Shown here one piece after another: positions 36,963-45,959 of a DNA stretch of 64,000 nt. The position numbers were made by a program, and so were the translations under genes. The notes below the pieces were generated by a model that was not told the origin of the DNA, searched no databases, and worked only from the letters and a program-made list of their open reading frames with translations. Position 1 is the first letter of the stretch. Every line of letters begins with the position of its first letter. The DNA is taken from NCBI GenBank assembly GCA_002414385.1, contig DHZH01000002.1, forward strand, positions 582,811 to 646,810, read 5' to 3'. Source of the stretch: Gammaproteobacteria bacterium UBA5109 (GTDB lineage: Bacteria; Pseudomonadota; Gammaproteobacteria; Pseudomonadales; Pseudohongiellaceae).

Positions 36963-38741
36963 TTAATCCGGCAGGGCGAATACAAACAGCAGGTTAGCAT
37001 CGGTTGCGCCGGCATAAAGCGAGCGGCCGGTACTGAAAGCAATATACTGCTTGCCGTTAGCCATGAAAGTTGTCGGGTAACCACTAACCGTGGAGCCGAC
37101 ATTCACTTCCCACAGCACTTCACCGCTGCGTTGGTCCAGTGCTTTCATGCGACCATTGTTGTCACCACCGAATATCAGCCCTCCGCCAGTGGACATCAGG
37201 GACATCATGATGGCTTCCTGCTCATAGCTCCAGAGCACTTCACCGGTTTCAGCGGAAATTGCTGCTACAGAGTTGGGCGGGTTGGGGGCGCCGTCGGGTC
37301 TGGCTGCAGGGACATTCACCCGGCCATAGAGATTATCCAGGCTTGGCGCAGTCAGGGTTGAAGTAATCGTCTCACAGGTATGCTGCAAAGAGTAATACAT
37401 GGCATTGGTGCTTGGACTGTAGGTACCGGATGGCCAGCCGCGACTGATGCCTCCGCAGGTCAGGACTTCCTGGCCGACTTCGGTAAACAGGGTCTCGGGA
37501 TTCAACATGACTTGCCCGGTATTCACATCAATATCTTCCACCAGGTTCTGGTAAACCACCGGAGTTGACCAGAGGAACTCACCGGTTTCACGGTCCAGGG
37601 TATAGACCAGGCCGGGCTTGCCGGGGATGCCTGTCAGGACTTTTCTTTCCTCGCCGGGTTCAATGTCCGGATTGATCCATTCAACCGCATCGGGGTCGGG
37701 AGCCACTGCAGTATCGACCAGCAGTCGCTCAAAGGGGAAGTCATAGTCCCAGTGATCGACCATGTGCTGGTAGTACCAGACGATCTCGCCGGTATCTGCA
37801 TCCAGTGCCATGGTTGAATTGTGATAGAGATACTGCAGGTCATTACCTTCCATGGTGTATTTCGGTGCCGGAGAAGTCACGGAAGTGCCGAAGTACACCA
37901 GGTTCAGTTCCGGGTCATAGGAGGGCACCAGCCAGGTGCCGACATGCCAGCGTTCCTCATCAGTCATATCACCCCAGCTGTCACCATTGGGTTCACCGGG
38001 ACGGGGAATGGTGCGGGTGCGCCAGATTTCTTCACCGGTGCTGGCGTTATGCGCCGTCATGACACAGGCATCGGGGCCGCCTTCCGGTTCGCAGCCACGA
38101 CCGGAAATCGCCATGCCGTTGGCAATGATCGGACCGGAAGTCTGCTGGGCACCTCGGGAATAATCCAGAATCTGGGTTTCCCAGACCAGTTCGCCGGTAC
38201 GGGCATTGAGGGCGTAAATATAATCGTCGGCACTGGTATCAATAATCAGGTCCTCATAAATGGCCAGGTTACGATTGATATCAGGTACCGGGAAATAATC
38301 GCGCAGGTCACGCGGCAGTCGGCGGCGGTACTCCCAGATCAGGTCACCGGATTCAATATCGATGGCCTGTGTAACATCCATGGGATTGGGAAAGAACATG
38401 ACACCGTCATGCACCAGGGCAGTACCTTCCTGAATGCCTTCATCCAGGCCTCGGGCCCAGACCATGCGCAACTGGTCAACATTATTCCGGTTGATCTGGT
38501 CCAGCGGGCTGTGTCCCCAGGCATTCAGGGTACGGCGCCAGGTCAGCCAGTCAGCCGGATCGGGATTCTGAATCATCTCGTCGGTAACCGGCGTAAAATC
38601 TTCCAGCATCTGATTGATGCGCTGTTGCTGCTCAGCCATCGCTTCGGCGGCCTGGACAGTAATTGAAAACAGTGAAGCCACCAGAAACAGGCTTATGGCT
38701 ATAAGCTTTGTAACGGGCAGATTGTGTGTACTTGTACGCAT
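36963..38741 (-). CDS. PQQ-dependent alcohol dehydrogenase-like quinoprotein (copy 2)
   Basis: Tandem paralogue of the downstream gene, also 592 residues from ATG 38741 (AAAGGGA ribosome site; the open frame continues to 38990 but that extension has no signal-like start). The signal peptide ends ITVQAAEA. The mature regions are nearly identical over long stretches, including TDEMIQNPDPADWL, PRDLRDYFPVPDINRNLAIY and KVLTGIPGKPGLVYTLDR. The catalytic DHWDYDFP again has both Asp332 and Asp334, predicting lanthanide use. Differences cluster in the loop about residues 430-500, near the expected active-site mouth (AGYGSI segment in copy 1 against RVNVPAARPDGAPNPPNS here), so substrate range may differ. 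Each copy has its own terminator. Confidence 0.86.
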   Translation of the reverse strand: MRTSTHNLPVTKLIAISLFLVASLFSITVQAAEAMAEQQQRINQMLEDFTPVTDEMIQNPDPADWLTWRRTLNAWGHSPLDQINRNNVDQLRMVWARGLDEGIQEGTALVHDGVMFFPNPMDVTQAIDIESGDLIWEYRRRLPRDLRDYFPVPDINRNLAIYEDLIIDTSADDYIYALNARTGELVWETQILDYSRGAQQTSGPIIANGMAISGRGCEPEGGPDACVMTAHNASTGEEIWRTRTIPRPGEPNGDSWGDMTDEERWHVGTWLVPSYDPELNLVYFGTSVTSPAPKYTMEGNDLQYLYHNSTMALDADTGEIVWYYQHMVDHWDYDFPFERLLVDTAVAPDPDAVEWINPDIEPGEERKVLTGIPGKPGLVYTLDRETGEFLWSTPVVYQNLVEDIDVNTGQVMLNPETLFTEVGQEVLTCGGISRGWPSGTYSPSTNAMYYSLQHTCETITSTLTAPSLDNLYGRVNVPAARPDGAPNPPNSVAAISAETGEVLWSYEQEAIMMSLMSTGGGLIFGGDNNGRMKALDQRSGEVLWEVNVGSTVSGYPTTFMANGKQYIAFSTGRSLYAGATDANLLFVFALPD

Positions 38742-38847
38742 GATTATCCCTTTGCTGATCCGTTTAATAATTGATGTTTGTTGTTTGTCATGTGGTAACA
38801 GGATCGAGCCAGTGATGATAGCTCTTTGCCTGTCCCGGTTCAAAAAA

Positions 38848-39501
38848 TTAGTGTACAGGGTTCTTTTCCGACACGAGTTTCTGCAGTGCTTCAAGCCAGG
38901 CCTGCGGGTCTCCGTAAAGAGAGTGATGATTGAGTATCTGCATTTGCCCATCATGTTCCAGCCCAAATGTCGGGAATCCCTGGCCGCCAAGCTGTTGCAG
39001 CAGTCGACGACTGTTGCTTATGTGCTGTGAGACCTGGCTTTCATCCAGGCTGGCATAAGCCTCGCTGAAACTTGTCGAATCGAGCCCGCATTGTTTCGCT
39101 ATATCGATGAGGGTTTCCGGTTCGGCTACTGGACGGCCGTCAATGAAATGAGCCTTCACCAGTGCCTGATAGTACACCACTGGGTCACCATCGATTTCAA
39201 TAACACTGAGTATGGCGCGAATAGGAGGGGTAGAGTCCAGTATTGCCGTCCCGGAATTGAGCAGGGCATCAAAGCCGGCTCCAACATGCTGGCCACTGAG
39301 CTGGGTAATACGCTCATGATGGCTTTCTATATAATTTCGCATGCTGGCATCCACCTGCTGACGGTTTGAACCGGCAAACAGACCGCCGCAATGTAATACG
39401 ATGTCCAGCCCCGGTATTTCCCGACTTGCTGACAACAGTGGGGCCGCAGCAAAACACCAGCCACAAAGCGGGTCCGCTATCAGGTGCAGTTTAACAGTCA
39501 T
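38848..39501 (-). CDS. DsbA-family thiol oxidoreductase (cytoplasmic, CGWC)
   Basis: The 217-residue protein has a thioredoxin fold with an inserted helical domain, like FrnE/DsbA-family proteins. The active site CGWC is at residues 13-16 (ADPLCGWCF) and the cis-Pro loop reads GQGFPTFGLE. There is no signal peptide, so it should act in the cytoplasm, unlike DsbA. The partner is unknown. It starts 30 bases after uvrA and may be co-transcribed with it. Confidence 0.82.
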   Translation of the reverse strand: MTVKLHLIADPLCGWCFAAAPLLSASREIPGLDIVLHCGGLFAGSNRQQVDASMRNYIESHHERITQLSGQHVGAGFDALLNSGTAILDSTPPIRAILSVIEIDGDPVVYYQALVKAHFIDGRPVAEPETLIDIAKQCGLDSTSFSEAYASLDESQVSQHISNSRRLLQQLGGQGFPTFGLEHDGQMQILNHHSLYGDPQAWLEALQKLVSEKNPVH

Positions 39502-39531
39502 GTTCTTGTCCCTTTTTAGTATTACCTGGCT

Positions 39532-42357
39532 CTAGCCTAGAATTTTTGCCAGGTATTGGCCAGTATAGGAATGCTTTTCTTTTGCGACCTGCTCGGGTGT
39601 GCCACTGGCAATAATCTCACCGCCACCGTCACCGCCCTCCGGTCCCAGATCAACAACCCAGTCGGCGGTTTTGATCACATCGAGATTATGTTCGATAACC
39701 ACAATGGTGTTACCGTCATCGCGCAGTCGATGCAGGACATTGAGTAACTGCTTGATATCATGAAAATGCAGGCCGGTTGTCGGTTCATCAAGTATATACA
39801 GGGTCTGTCCGGTATCGCGCTTGGATAATTCCCGGGATAGTTTGACACGCTGGGCTTCCCCACCGGAGAGGGTCGTGGCTGCCTGACCCAGTTTGATGTA
39901 AGCCAGTCCTACTTCAATCAGGGTCTGCAGTTTTCGGGCAATTACCGGGACCGGATCAAAGAATTCACGAGCATCCTCGACGGTCATGTCCAGTACTTCG
40001 AAAATGCTTTTACCCTTGTATTTCACCTCAAGGGTTTCGCGGTTATAGCGTTTGCTTTTACAAACATCACAGGCCACATAGACATCCGGCAGGAAGTGCA
40101 TTTCCACCTTGACTACGCCGTCACCCTGGCAGGCTTCACAACGTCCGCCCTTGACGTTGAAAGAAAAGCGACCGGGTTTGTAGCCTCTGGCGCGGGATTC
40201 CTGGGTAGCGGCAAAGAGCTCCCGAATCGGGGTAAAAATACCGGTATAGGTCGCCGGATTTGAACGCGGGGTCCTGCCTATCGGACTCTGGTTGATATCC
40301 ACGACCTTGTCCAGATGGTGAAGGCCATCAAGGGATTTATATTTGGCGGCATTAAGCGTCGTTGCCTTGTTCAGGGCCGTTGCCGCTAGTGGATAAAGCG
40401 TGTTGTTGATCAATGTCGATTTGCCTGAGCCGGAGACCCCCGTCACACAGGTCATCAGTCCCAGTGGCAGGGACAGGGCGATATTTTTCAGGTTGTTGCC
40501 AGCTGCGCCGGCCAATACCAGCTGTTTTTTATTGTTGGCCTTGACCCGCTGAGCGGGGATATCAATTTGTTCCTTGCCGGAAAGGTAACGCCCGGTCAGT
40601 GAGGCCGCTGACTTTTCAATGTCCTGGTAAGTGCCCTGGGCAACAATTTCCCCGCCATGCACGCCGGCACCTGGACCGATATCAATGATGTGATCGGCAC
40701 TGCGAATAGCCTCTTCATCATGTTCCACCACGATAACGGTATTACCAATATCGCGTAAGTGACGCAGGGTATTCAGCAGGCGGTCATTATCGCGCTGATG
40801 CAAACCGATTGAGGGTTCATCCAGAATATACATGACGCCGACCAGGCCGGCTCCAATCTGACTCGCCAGACGGATGCGCTGTGCTTCCCCGCCGGAAAGT
40901 GTTTCAGCACTGCGGCTCAGGGTCAGGTAATTGAGTCCGACATCCACCAGAAAGCGTAAACGGTCCTGTATTTCCTTGAGAATTTTTTCGGCAATCTTGG
41001 CCTGCTTGCCTTTCAGATTTAATTTAATGAAATACTCGGAGGCCCTGCCTATGGTCATGTCCGTGATGGCAGGCAGGTTCTTTTTATTGATAAAGACATG
41101 GCGTGCATCACGACGCAGGCGTGTGCCCTCACATTCCGGACAGGGCTGGGAATTGAGATATTTCATCAATTCTTCGCGGACCATCTGCGATTCAGTCTCC
41201 CGGTAGCGGCGTTCCATATTGGGCAGAATGCCCTCGAATACTTTGCGATTGATGTATGTCTTGCCTTTCTCGTTAATAAAGGTGAACTCAATCTGTTCCT
41301 TGCCGCTTCCATAGAGGATCAGGTCTCTATGTTTTTTACTGAGCTTTTTATAGGGAGTATCGATGGCAAAGCCATAATGCTCAGCCAGCGACTTCAATAA
41401 CTGAAAATAATAAATGTTGCGCCGGTCCCAGCCACGTACTGCACCTTCAGCCAGGGACAGGTTCTCATCGGTGATAATTTTATTCTGGTCAAAATACTGT
41501 TTCATGCCGAGGCCATCACAGGCTTCGCAGGCCCCTGCCGGATTGTTGAAAGAAAACAGCCGGGGCTCCAGTTCCGAAATACTGTGCCCACACTGCGGAC
41601 AGGCAAACAGGGAAGAAAAAATCATGTCCGGGCGACTGTCCTCGTCCATGGGTGAGGCGATCGCCAGGCCGCTGGCAATATTCAGGGCAGTCTCAAAAGA
41701 TTCTGCCAGGCGCTGGCTCAGGTCATCGCGTACTTTGAAGCGGTCAATCACCACTTCAATGGTATGTTTTTTGTTCTTTTCCAGCGTTGGCGGGTAATCA
41801 AGTTCCGTGACAATGCCATCTACCCGGGCGCGGATAAAACCCCCGGCTTTCAGCTCATGAAATATGTGGACATGCTCACCCTTGCGGTCCCTGACTACTG
41901 GAGCCAGCAGCATCATGGGAGTTCCTTCAGGCAGGGCCAGCACCTGGTCGACCATCTGGCTGACTGTCTGGGCTTCCAGTTTCAGGTGGTGATCGGGGCA
42001 GTAAGGTTCGCCGGCGCGGGCAAACAGCAGACGCAGGTAATCATAAATTTCGGTAATTGTGCCGACGGTTGAGCGCGGATTATGCGAGGTGGATTTTTGC
42101 TCAATGGAAATAGCCGGTGACAGACCGGATATCTGGTCCATATCCGGCTTGTCCATCATCGACAAAAACTGCCGGGCATAGGTTGACAGTGATTCTACGT
42201 AGCGTCTTTGCCCTTCAGCATACAGGGTATCAAAAGCCAGTGATGATTTACCTGAACCTGACAGGCCGGTAATAACAACAAGCTTGTCTCTGGGGATCGT
42301 GAGATCGATGTTTTTCAGGTTGTGAGTGCGGGCTCCCCTGACTACTATTTCATCCAT
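39532..42357 (-). CDS. uvrA: Excinuclease ABC subunit A
   Basis: UvrA finds DNA damage and loads UvrB in nucleotide excision repair. The 941-residue protein has two ABC ATPases: Walker A GLSGSGKSSLAFDTLYAEG at about 31, with signature LSGGEAQRIRLAS, and GVSGSGKSTLINNTLYP at about 640, with LSGGEAQRVKLSREL and DEPTTGLH. Zinc modules CPQCGH...CEACDG and CEACQGDG...CDVCKSKRYN are intact. It diverges from ssb, as in most gammaproteobacteria. I saw no LexA box upstream. Confidence 0.97.
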   Translation of the reverse strand: MDEIVVRGARTHNLKNIDLTIPRDKLVVITGLSGSGKSSLAFDTLYAEGQRRYVESLSTYARQFLSMMDKPDMDQISGLSPAISIEQKSTSHNPRSTVGTITEIYDYLRLLFARAGEPYCPDHHLKLEAQTVSQMVDQVLALPEGTPMMLLAPVVRDRKGEHVHIFHELKAGGFIRARVDGIVTELDYPPTLEKNKKHTIEVVIDRFKVRDDLSQRLAESFETALNIASGLAIASPMDEDSRPDMIFSSLFACPQCGHSISELEPRLFSFNNPAGACEACDGLGMKQYFDQNKIITDENLSLAEGAVRGWDRRNIYYFQLLKSLAEHYGFAIDTPYKKLSKKHRDLILYGSGKEQIEFTFINEKGKTYINRKVFEGILPNMERRYRETESQMVREELMKYLNSQPCPECEGTRLRRDARHVFINKKNLPAITDMTIGRASEYFIKLNLKGKQAKIAEKILKEIQDRLRFLVDVGLNYLTLSRSAETLSGGEAQRIRLASQIGAGLVGVMYILDEPSIGLHQRDNDRLLNTLRHLRDIGNTVIVVEHDEEAIRSADHIIDIGPGAGVHGGEIVAQGTYQDIEKSAASLTGRYLSGKEQIDIPAQRVKANNKKQLVLAGAAGNNLKNIALSLPLGLMTCVTGVSGSGKSTLINNTLYPLAATALNKATTLNAAKYKSLDGLHHLDKVVDINQSPIGRTPRSNPATYTGIFTPIRELFAATQESRARGYKPGRFSFNVKGGRCEACQGDGVVKVEMHFLPDVYVACDVCKSKRYNRETLEVKYKGKSIFEVLDMTVEDAREFFDPVPVIARKLQTLIEVGLAYIKLGQAATTLSGGEAQRVKLSRELSKRDTGQTLYILDEPTTGLHFHDIKQLLNVLHRLRDDGNTIVVIEHNLDVIKTADWVVDLGPEGGDGGGEIIASGTPEQVAKEKHSYTGQYLAKILG

Positions 42358-42393
42358 TGTATGCAGACTTCAAATTTTCGGGTTAAACGATCC

Positions 42394-42456
42394 ATTATAC
42401 TTACCTGCTTCAAGAAAGAATAATCTCATCGAATTTTTTCTGAAGCGTGCTAGACT
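42394..42456. promoter_or_regulatory. Divergent uvrA/ssb control region with candidate -10 elements
   Basis: The 128-base gap 42358-42485 holds TATAAT on the minus strand (42399-42394) for uvrA and TAGACT on the plus strand (42451-42456) for ssb. Neither has a strong -35. No CTGT-N8-ACAG SOS box was found. Confidence 0.33.
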
Positions 42457-42485
42457 TACAAAGTTCAACGAGAAGGAGATTTACA

Positions 42486-42944
42486 GTGGCAAGTCGTGGA
42501 ATTAACAAAGTAATTTTAGTCGGAAATGTTGGTCAGGATCCTGAGACACGCTATATGCCCAATGGCAATGCAGTCACCAATATTTCGCTGGCTACCTCTG
42601 AAACCTGGAAAGACAAAAATACCGGAGAGCAACAGGAGCGGACAGAGTGGCATCGTGTCACTTTCTATCAGCGCCTGGCTGAGATTGTTGCCGAATATGT
42701 CCGCAAAGGTTCCAAGCTCTATGTGGAAGGTCGCCTGCAGACCCGTTCCTGGGAACAGGACGGCATTAAACGCTACGCGACTGATATTATTGCCAATGAA
42801 ATGCAGATGCTGGACAGCCGGGGAAGCTCATCCGGAGACAGTTATTCTTCGGGCACCTCAGCAGCCCCGCCACAGAAGAACCAGACCCCGGCGCAGGAAG
42901 CTCCAGCCGATATGGACAGCTTCGACGATGATATTCCTTTTTAA
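42486..42944 (+). CDS. ssb: Single-stranded DNA-binding protein
   Basis: SSB coats single-stranded DNA in replication and repair. The 152-residue protein has the OB fold (ASRGINKVILVGNVGQDPETRY, EWHRVTFYQRLAEI, YVEGRLQTRSWEQDG), a short Ser/Pro/Gln linker and the acidic partner-binding tip DSFDDDIPF. The start is GTG at 42486, preceded by AAGGAG (42473-42478) at seven bases; an earlier in-frame start at 42447 would add residues foreign to SSB. Confidence 0.96.
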   Translation: MASRGINKVILVGNVGQDPETRYMPNGNAVTNISLATSETWKDKNTGEQQERTEWHRVTFYQRLAEIVAEYVRKGSKLYVEGRLQTRSWEQDGIKRYATDIIANEMQMLDSRGSSSGDSYSSGTSAAPPQKNQTPAQEAPADMDSFDDDIPF

Positions 42945-42983
42945 CGGCATCTTTGACAGGAAATAGGGGAAATCTGGCCTGAC

Positions 42984-43009
42984 TACCTGTAAAGATTACC
43001 TGTGAAGAT
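42984..43009 (+). repeat. Two-copy 13-base tandem repeat at the start of the SDR-like gene
   Basis: TACCTGTAAAGAT (42984-42996) is followed directly by TACCTGTGAAGAT (42997-43009), one mismatch. The second copy contains the GTG start of the downstream gene, so the start region looks duplicated. Confidence 0.75.
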
Positions 43010-43868
43010 TCTAGTATTTGGCGCCAATAATGAACTGGGTAAACACTACACCCGACTTTTAAAGCAGGAAGCCCGTGCCTTTGTCTCTGTCAGGGATAAT
43101 GAGTCGGGAGTGCTGGATAAGCTGAACGATCTCATCACCGAAGTCCGACCCACGCAGCTGGTAAACCTGAGCCTGAATCCTGGCCTGTTCCGTTCTGAAC
43201 AGGCCATTGAAAAAGAGCGCAGTGAACTGCTGAGCCAGAGTTGTAGAATTCTGCTCAAGGCAAGTAAAAAACTGAAAATACCTTTGCTCCAGCATTCTAC
43301 TGTCGCTGTATTCGACGGCAGTAATCCCAAGCCCTATCTGGAAACCGATACCTGCAAGGCTAACAACCCACTGGGCAAGCTGGCGCTGAGCCTGGAAAAA
43401 AAAGTAGCCAAAATCCCTCAGCATATAATTTTACGTACTGAAGGAATCTATGGGCCCGAAAGCAGCTGTTTTTTCCAGGACTGCATTGCATTATGTAAAG
43501 CCAATAAGGGCAGACTGGAACTGCTGGACCAACGCTGCAGTCCGACGCCTGTCGGTGATGTAGCCAGAGTGATCCTGGCTATCAACAAACAGGTGGATTG
43601 TGATGCCGATGCCTGGGGGGTATTTCATTATTGTGCGCTACAGGCTACCCATCGTCATACTTTTGTTGAAAAGTTTTTACAGGAAGCAGCACACCTGGAT
43701 AAGGAAATAGCCGATGTCATCGATGAACTGCAGATCGAAACACAACAATCGAACAAATCCCAGCTGGAGAATTCCGTGCTGGATTGCAGCAAGATAATGG
43801 CGACCTACGGTATTAAACAGCGATCCAGGGGAACTTCGCTAAAAGAGCAGATTGCAGCTTTATACTGA
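43002..43868 (+). CDS. SDR/RmlD-like sugar nucleotide-binding protein with a degenerate active site
   Basis: The 288-residue protein has a Rossmann start (MKILVFGANNELGKHYTRLL) and the general plan of RmlD-type NAD(P)-dependent epimerases/reductases: QHSTVAVFDG, PYLETDTCKANNPLGKLALSLEKKV, ILRTEGIYGPESSCF and SPTPVGDVARVI. The Tyr-x3-Lys catalytic pair expected around NPLG-KLALS is not visible: no Tyr stands four residues before the Lys. The nucleotide loop GANNELG also departs from GxxGxxG. It may bind a sugar nucleotide without being a normal dehydrogenase. The start is GTG with a weak ribosome site. It follows ssb by 57 bases. Confidence 0.68.
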   Translation: MKILVFGANNELGKHYTRLLKQEARAFVSVRDNESGVLDKLNDLITEVRPTQLVNLSLNPGLFRSEQAIEKERSELLSQSCRILLKASKKLKIPLLQHSTVAVFDGSNPKPYLETDTCKANNPLGKLALSLEKKVAKIPQHIILRTEGIYGPESSCFFQDCIALCKANKGRLELLDQRCSPTPVGDVARVILAINKQVDCDADAWGVFHYCALQATHRHTFVEKFLQEAAHLDKEIADVIDELQIETQQSNKSQLENSVLDCSKIMATYGIKQRSRGTSLKEQIAALY

Positions 43869-43889
43869 TCAGTCCGCTAAACTAGACCC

Positions 43890-43917
43890 CCTTCAAGGCA
43901 ATATCACCTTGAAGGAG
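43890..43917 (+). promoter_or_regulatory. Hairpin that pairs with the moeA ribosome-binding site
   Basis: CCTTCAAGG (43890-43898), loop CAATATCA, CCTTGAAGG (43907-43915): a perfect 9-base-pair stem. The Shine-Dalgarno AAGGAG (43912-43917) is half inside the 3' arm, ten bases before the moeA ATG at 43928, so the folded leader would hide it. Two GGA motifs (in GAAGGAG and CCAGGACC) could be CsrA contacts. No T-run follows, so it is not a terminator. Confidence 0.55.
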
Positions 43918-43927
43918 TGCCAGGACC

Positions 43928-45154
43928 ATGAATAAAAAACCTTTAATCTCAGTGCATGAAGCACGCAAGCATCTCGCCAAAGAACTGACCACTGTCGCTG
44001 GCGTCGAAACGGTCAGTCTGGATGAGGCGCAGTCCAGAATACTGGCAGAAGATATCCCTGCCGGAATCGATGTGCCGGGTTATGACAACAGTGCCATGGA
44101 TGGCTTTGCGCTGAATACGAATGACTTTATTACTGTGGGGAAAACCCTGCCGGTTTCGCAAGTCGTAAAGGCCGGTACCAATCCAGAAGCGCTGCTGGCA
44201 GGAAGCGCTGCTCGAATATTTACCGGGGCACCGATTCCCAAAGGTGCAGATGCCATTGTTTTGCAGGAAGACTGCGACTTTGATGAGTTTACAGTCAAGG
44301 TAAAAGAAGCGCCTGAAGTCGGCCAGCATATCCGCTGCCGTGGCCACGATATCAAAGCCGGATCAGTTGTATTCAAACAAGGCCGACGCTTAATGCCGCA
44401 GGATATTGGATTGCTGGCATCACTCGGGACTGACAGCCTCAGAGTTTACAAAAGACTCAGGGTTGCCATCATCAATACCGGTGATGAGCTGGTCGAGCCT
44501 GGACAGATGCTGCAGGCGGGCCAGATTTATGAAAGTAACAGCTATACTCTTAAAGCCCTGCTGGGCAGACTGGGGTTCCAGTGTATTGACTTCGGTATCG
44601 TTGGTGATGAACTGGAGGCAACTCGTCAGGTACTGGCCCGGGCAGCTGAAGAAGCTGACTGCATTATCAGCAGCGGGGGAGTCTCTGTCGGAGACGCCGA
44701 CTTTGTCAAAGCAGCCCTGCAGGAGCTTGGGGAAGTAGCCATGTGGAAGCTGGCACTCAAGCCGGGCAAACCTTTTACTTACGGCAAAGTGAATTCGGTT
44801 CCGTTTTTTGGACTGCCAGGAAACCCGGTTGCTGTGTTTGTTACCTTTGCCTTGCTGGTGAAACCCTATTTACTGGGGATGCAGGGAATGCAGGACATGA
44901 AAAGGACAGAATGTAAATCTATTCAGGTAGCAGCCGGTTTTACTATCGAGCAGCCCGGCAGCCGGGAAGAATATTTACGGGTTTGTGTTGAAGAAGACAA
45001 AAGCGGCAAGCAGCAACTCATTGCTTTTTCAAACCAGGGCTCCAGTGTCATGAGCTCACTGAGCTGGGCGGATGGTCTGGCGCGGATTCCTTGCGAAACC
45101 CTGGTAAAAAAGGGTGATCTGCTTGATTACCTGCCCTTTGAAGGATTGCTGTAA
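43928..45154 (+). CDS. moeA: Molybdopterin molybdotransferase MoeA
   Basis: MoeA inserts molybdate into adenylated molybdopterin, the last step of molybdenum cofactor synthesis. The 408-residue protein has domain I/II motifs PGYDNSAMDGFAL and FTGAPIPKGADAIVLQEDC, the MogA-like domain III with INTGDELVEPG, SGGVSVGDADFVK and KPGKPFTYGK, GLPGNPVAVFVTF, and a beta-barrel domain IV. An SD-sequestering hairpin precedes it. No other Moco genes or molybdoenzymes are in the window. Confidence 0.93.
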   Translation: MNKKPLISVHEARKHLAKELTTVAGVETVSLDEAQSRILAEDIPAGIDVPGYDNSAMDGFALNTNDFITVGKTLPVSQVVKAGTNPEALLAGSAARIFTGAPIPKGADAIVLQEDCDFDEFTVKVKEAPEVGQHIRCRGHDIKAGSVVFKQGRRLMPQDIGLLASLGTDSLRVYKRLRVAIINTGDELVEPGQMLQAGQIYESNSYTLKALLGRLGFQCIDFGIVGDELEATRQVLARAAEEADCIISSGGVSVGDADFVKAALQELGEVAMWKLALKPGKPFTYGKVNSVPFFGLPGNPVAVFVTFALLVKPYLLGMQGMQDMKRTECKSIQVAAGFTIEQPGSREEYLRVCVEEDKSGKQQLIAFSNQGSSVMSSLSWADGLARIPCETLVKKGDLLDYLPFEGLL

Positions 45155-45181
45155 ATTCTCCGAATACAGTATTATTCAACC

Positions 45182-45931
45182 ATGATTGACAATAAATCCG
45201 GATATTTCGTCTTGCTGCTGCTCACTGGCGGGCTGCTCAGCTGCCAGAGCCCTTTGCCTGAACCTGAGTCCCTGCCTGATCCGCAGGAGCAGGTTCCAGT
45301 TGTCGACGGAGCGGAAGGCAGTGCAGTAAGTGCTGCGCAGGAGGAATACAGGCCGGCTCCGGATCCCTTTCTGCGAGCCAGAATTCTGGCAGACATGCTC
45401 TATGCAGCCCGGGAAGCTTTTGATGATAATCGCCTGATATTTCCGGCTGGCGATAATGCCTATGACCGTTATCTGGAAGTATTGAGTGTTGAGCCCGATA
45501 ACCGGGTGGCGCTACAGGGTATTGCAGATATCGTTGATCGTTATGTATTCATGGCCAATCAGGCAATCGAAATCGGTCAGTTCGATAACGCAGAGGAATA
45601 CCTGGGTCGTGCCAGCAGCATCGACCCGGAACATCAGCAAATCGCTGAAGCCAGAAGGCTACTGGAGCAGGAGCGTTCATTTAAACGGGATTATTTTGAC
45701 CTCGATACGGCTGAACTGGATGAGCAGAGTCTGGAAATCATGTCTCAGCTAGGCAGCATCGGCGAGTATGTGAGAAATCAGGATGCAACTTTCCTGATTA
45801 CAGCAAGAAACGATGCAGAAGGACGCTGGATCTATCAAGTCATGCGTGAAGCTGTCGGAGGGTACCGTTTGCGGGGTAACATTACTCTCGGCTCAAACCC
45901 AACCATTCAGGTTAATGTTCCCCAGTCCTGA
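45182..45931 (+). CDS. Putative lipoprotein with TPR-like helical region
   Basis: The 249-residue protein starts with a hydrophobic segment ending in a lipobox (GLLSC, Cys about 21), so it is probably lipid-anchored. A Pro/Glu-rich linker leads to helices about 65-165 that look like tetratricopeptide repeats (YDRYLEVLSVEPDNRVALQGIADI, QFDNAEEYLGRASSIDPEHQQI). The C-terminal 60 residues (ITARNDAEGRWIYQVM to the end) look like a small beta domain. I do not recognise a named family. It begins 27 bases after moeA and ends 28 before the PCuAC gene. Confidence 0.7.
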   Translation: MIDNKSGYFVLLLLTGGLLSCQSPLPEPESLPDPQEQVPVVDGAEGSAVSAAQEEYRPAPDPFLRARILADMLYAAREAFDDNRLIFPAGDNAYDRYLEVLSVEPDNRVALQGIADIVDRYVFMANQAIEIGQFDNAEEYLGRASSIDPEHQQIAEARRLLEQERSFKRDYFDLDTAELDEQSLEIMSQLGSIGEYVRNQDATFLITARNDAEGRWIYQVMREAVGGYRLRGNITLGSNPTIQVNVPQS

Positions 45932-45959
45932 AAAAATCCTGAAATTTCTGGAAGTCATT

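Noticed and set aside
37821..38666. 281-residue plus-strand frame antisense to PQQ dehydrogenase 2, with a similar frame at 35983-36561
   Set aside because: Both mirror the same paralogous protein sequence; their similarity comes from the gene duplication.
42358..42485. SOS/LexA box between uvrA and ssb
   Set aside because: No CTGT-N8-ACAG or near match was found.
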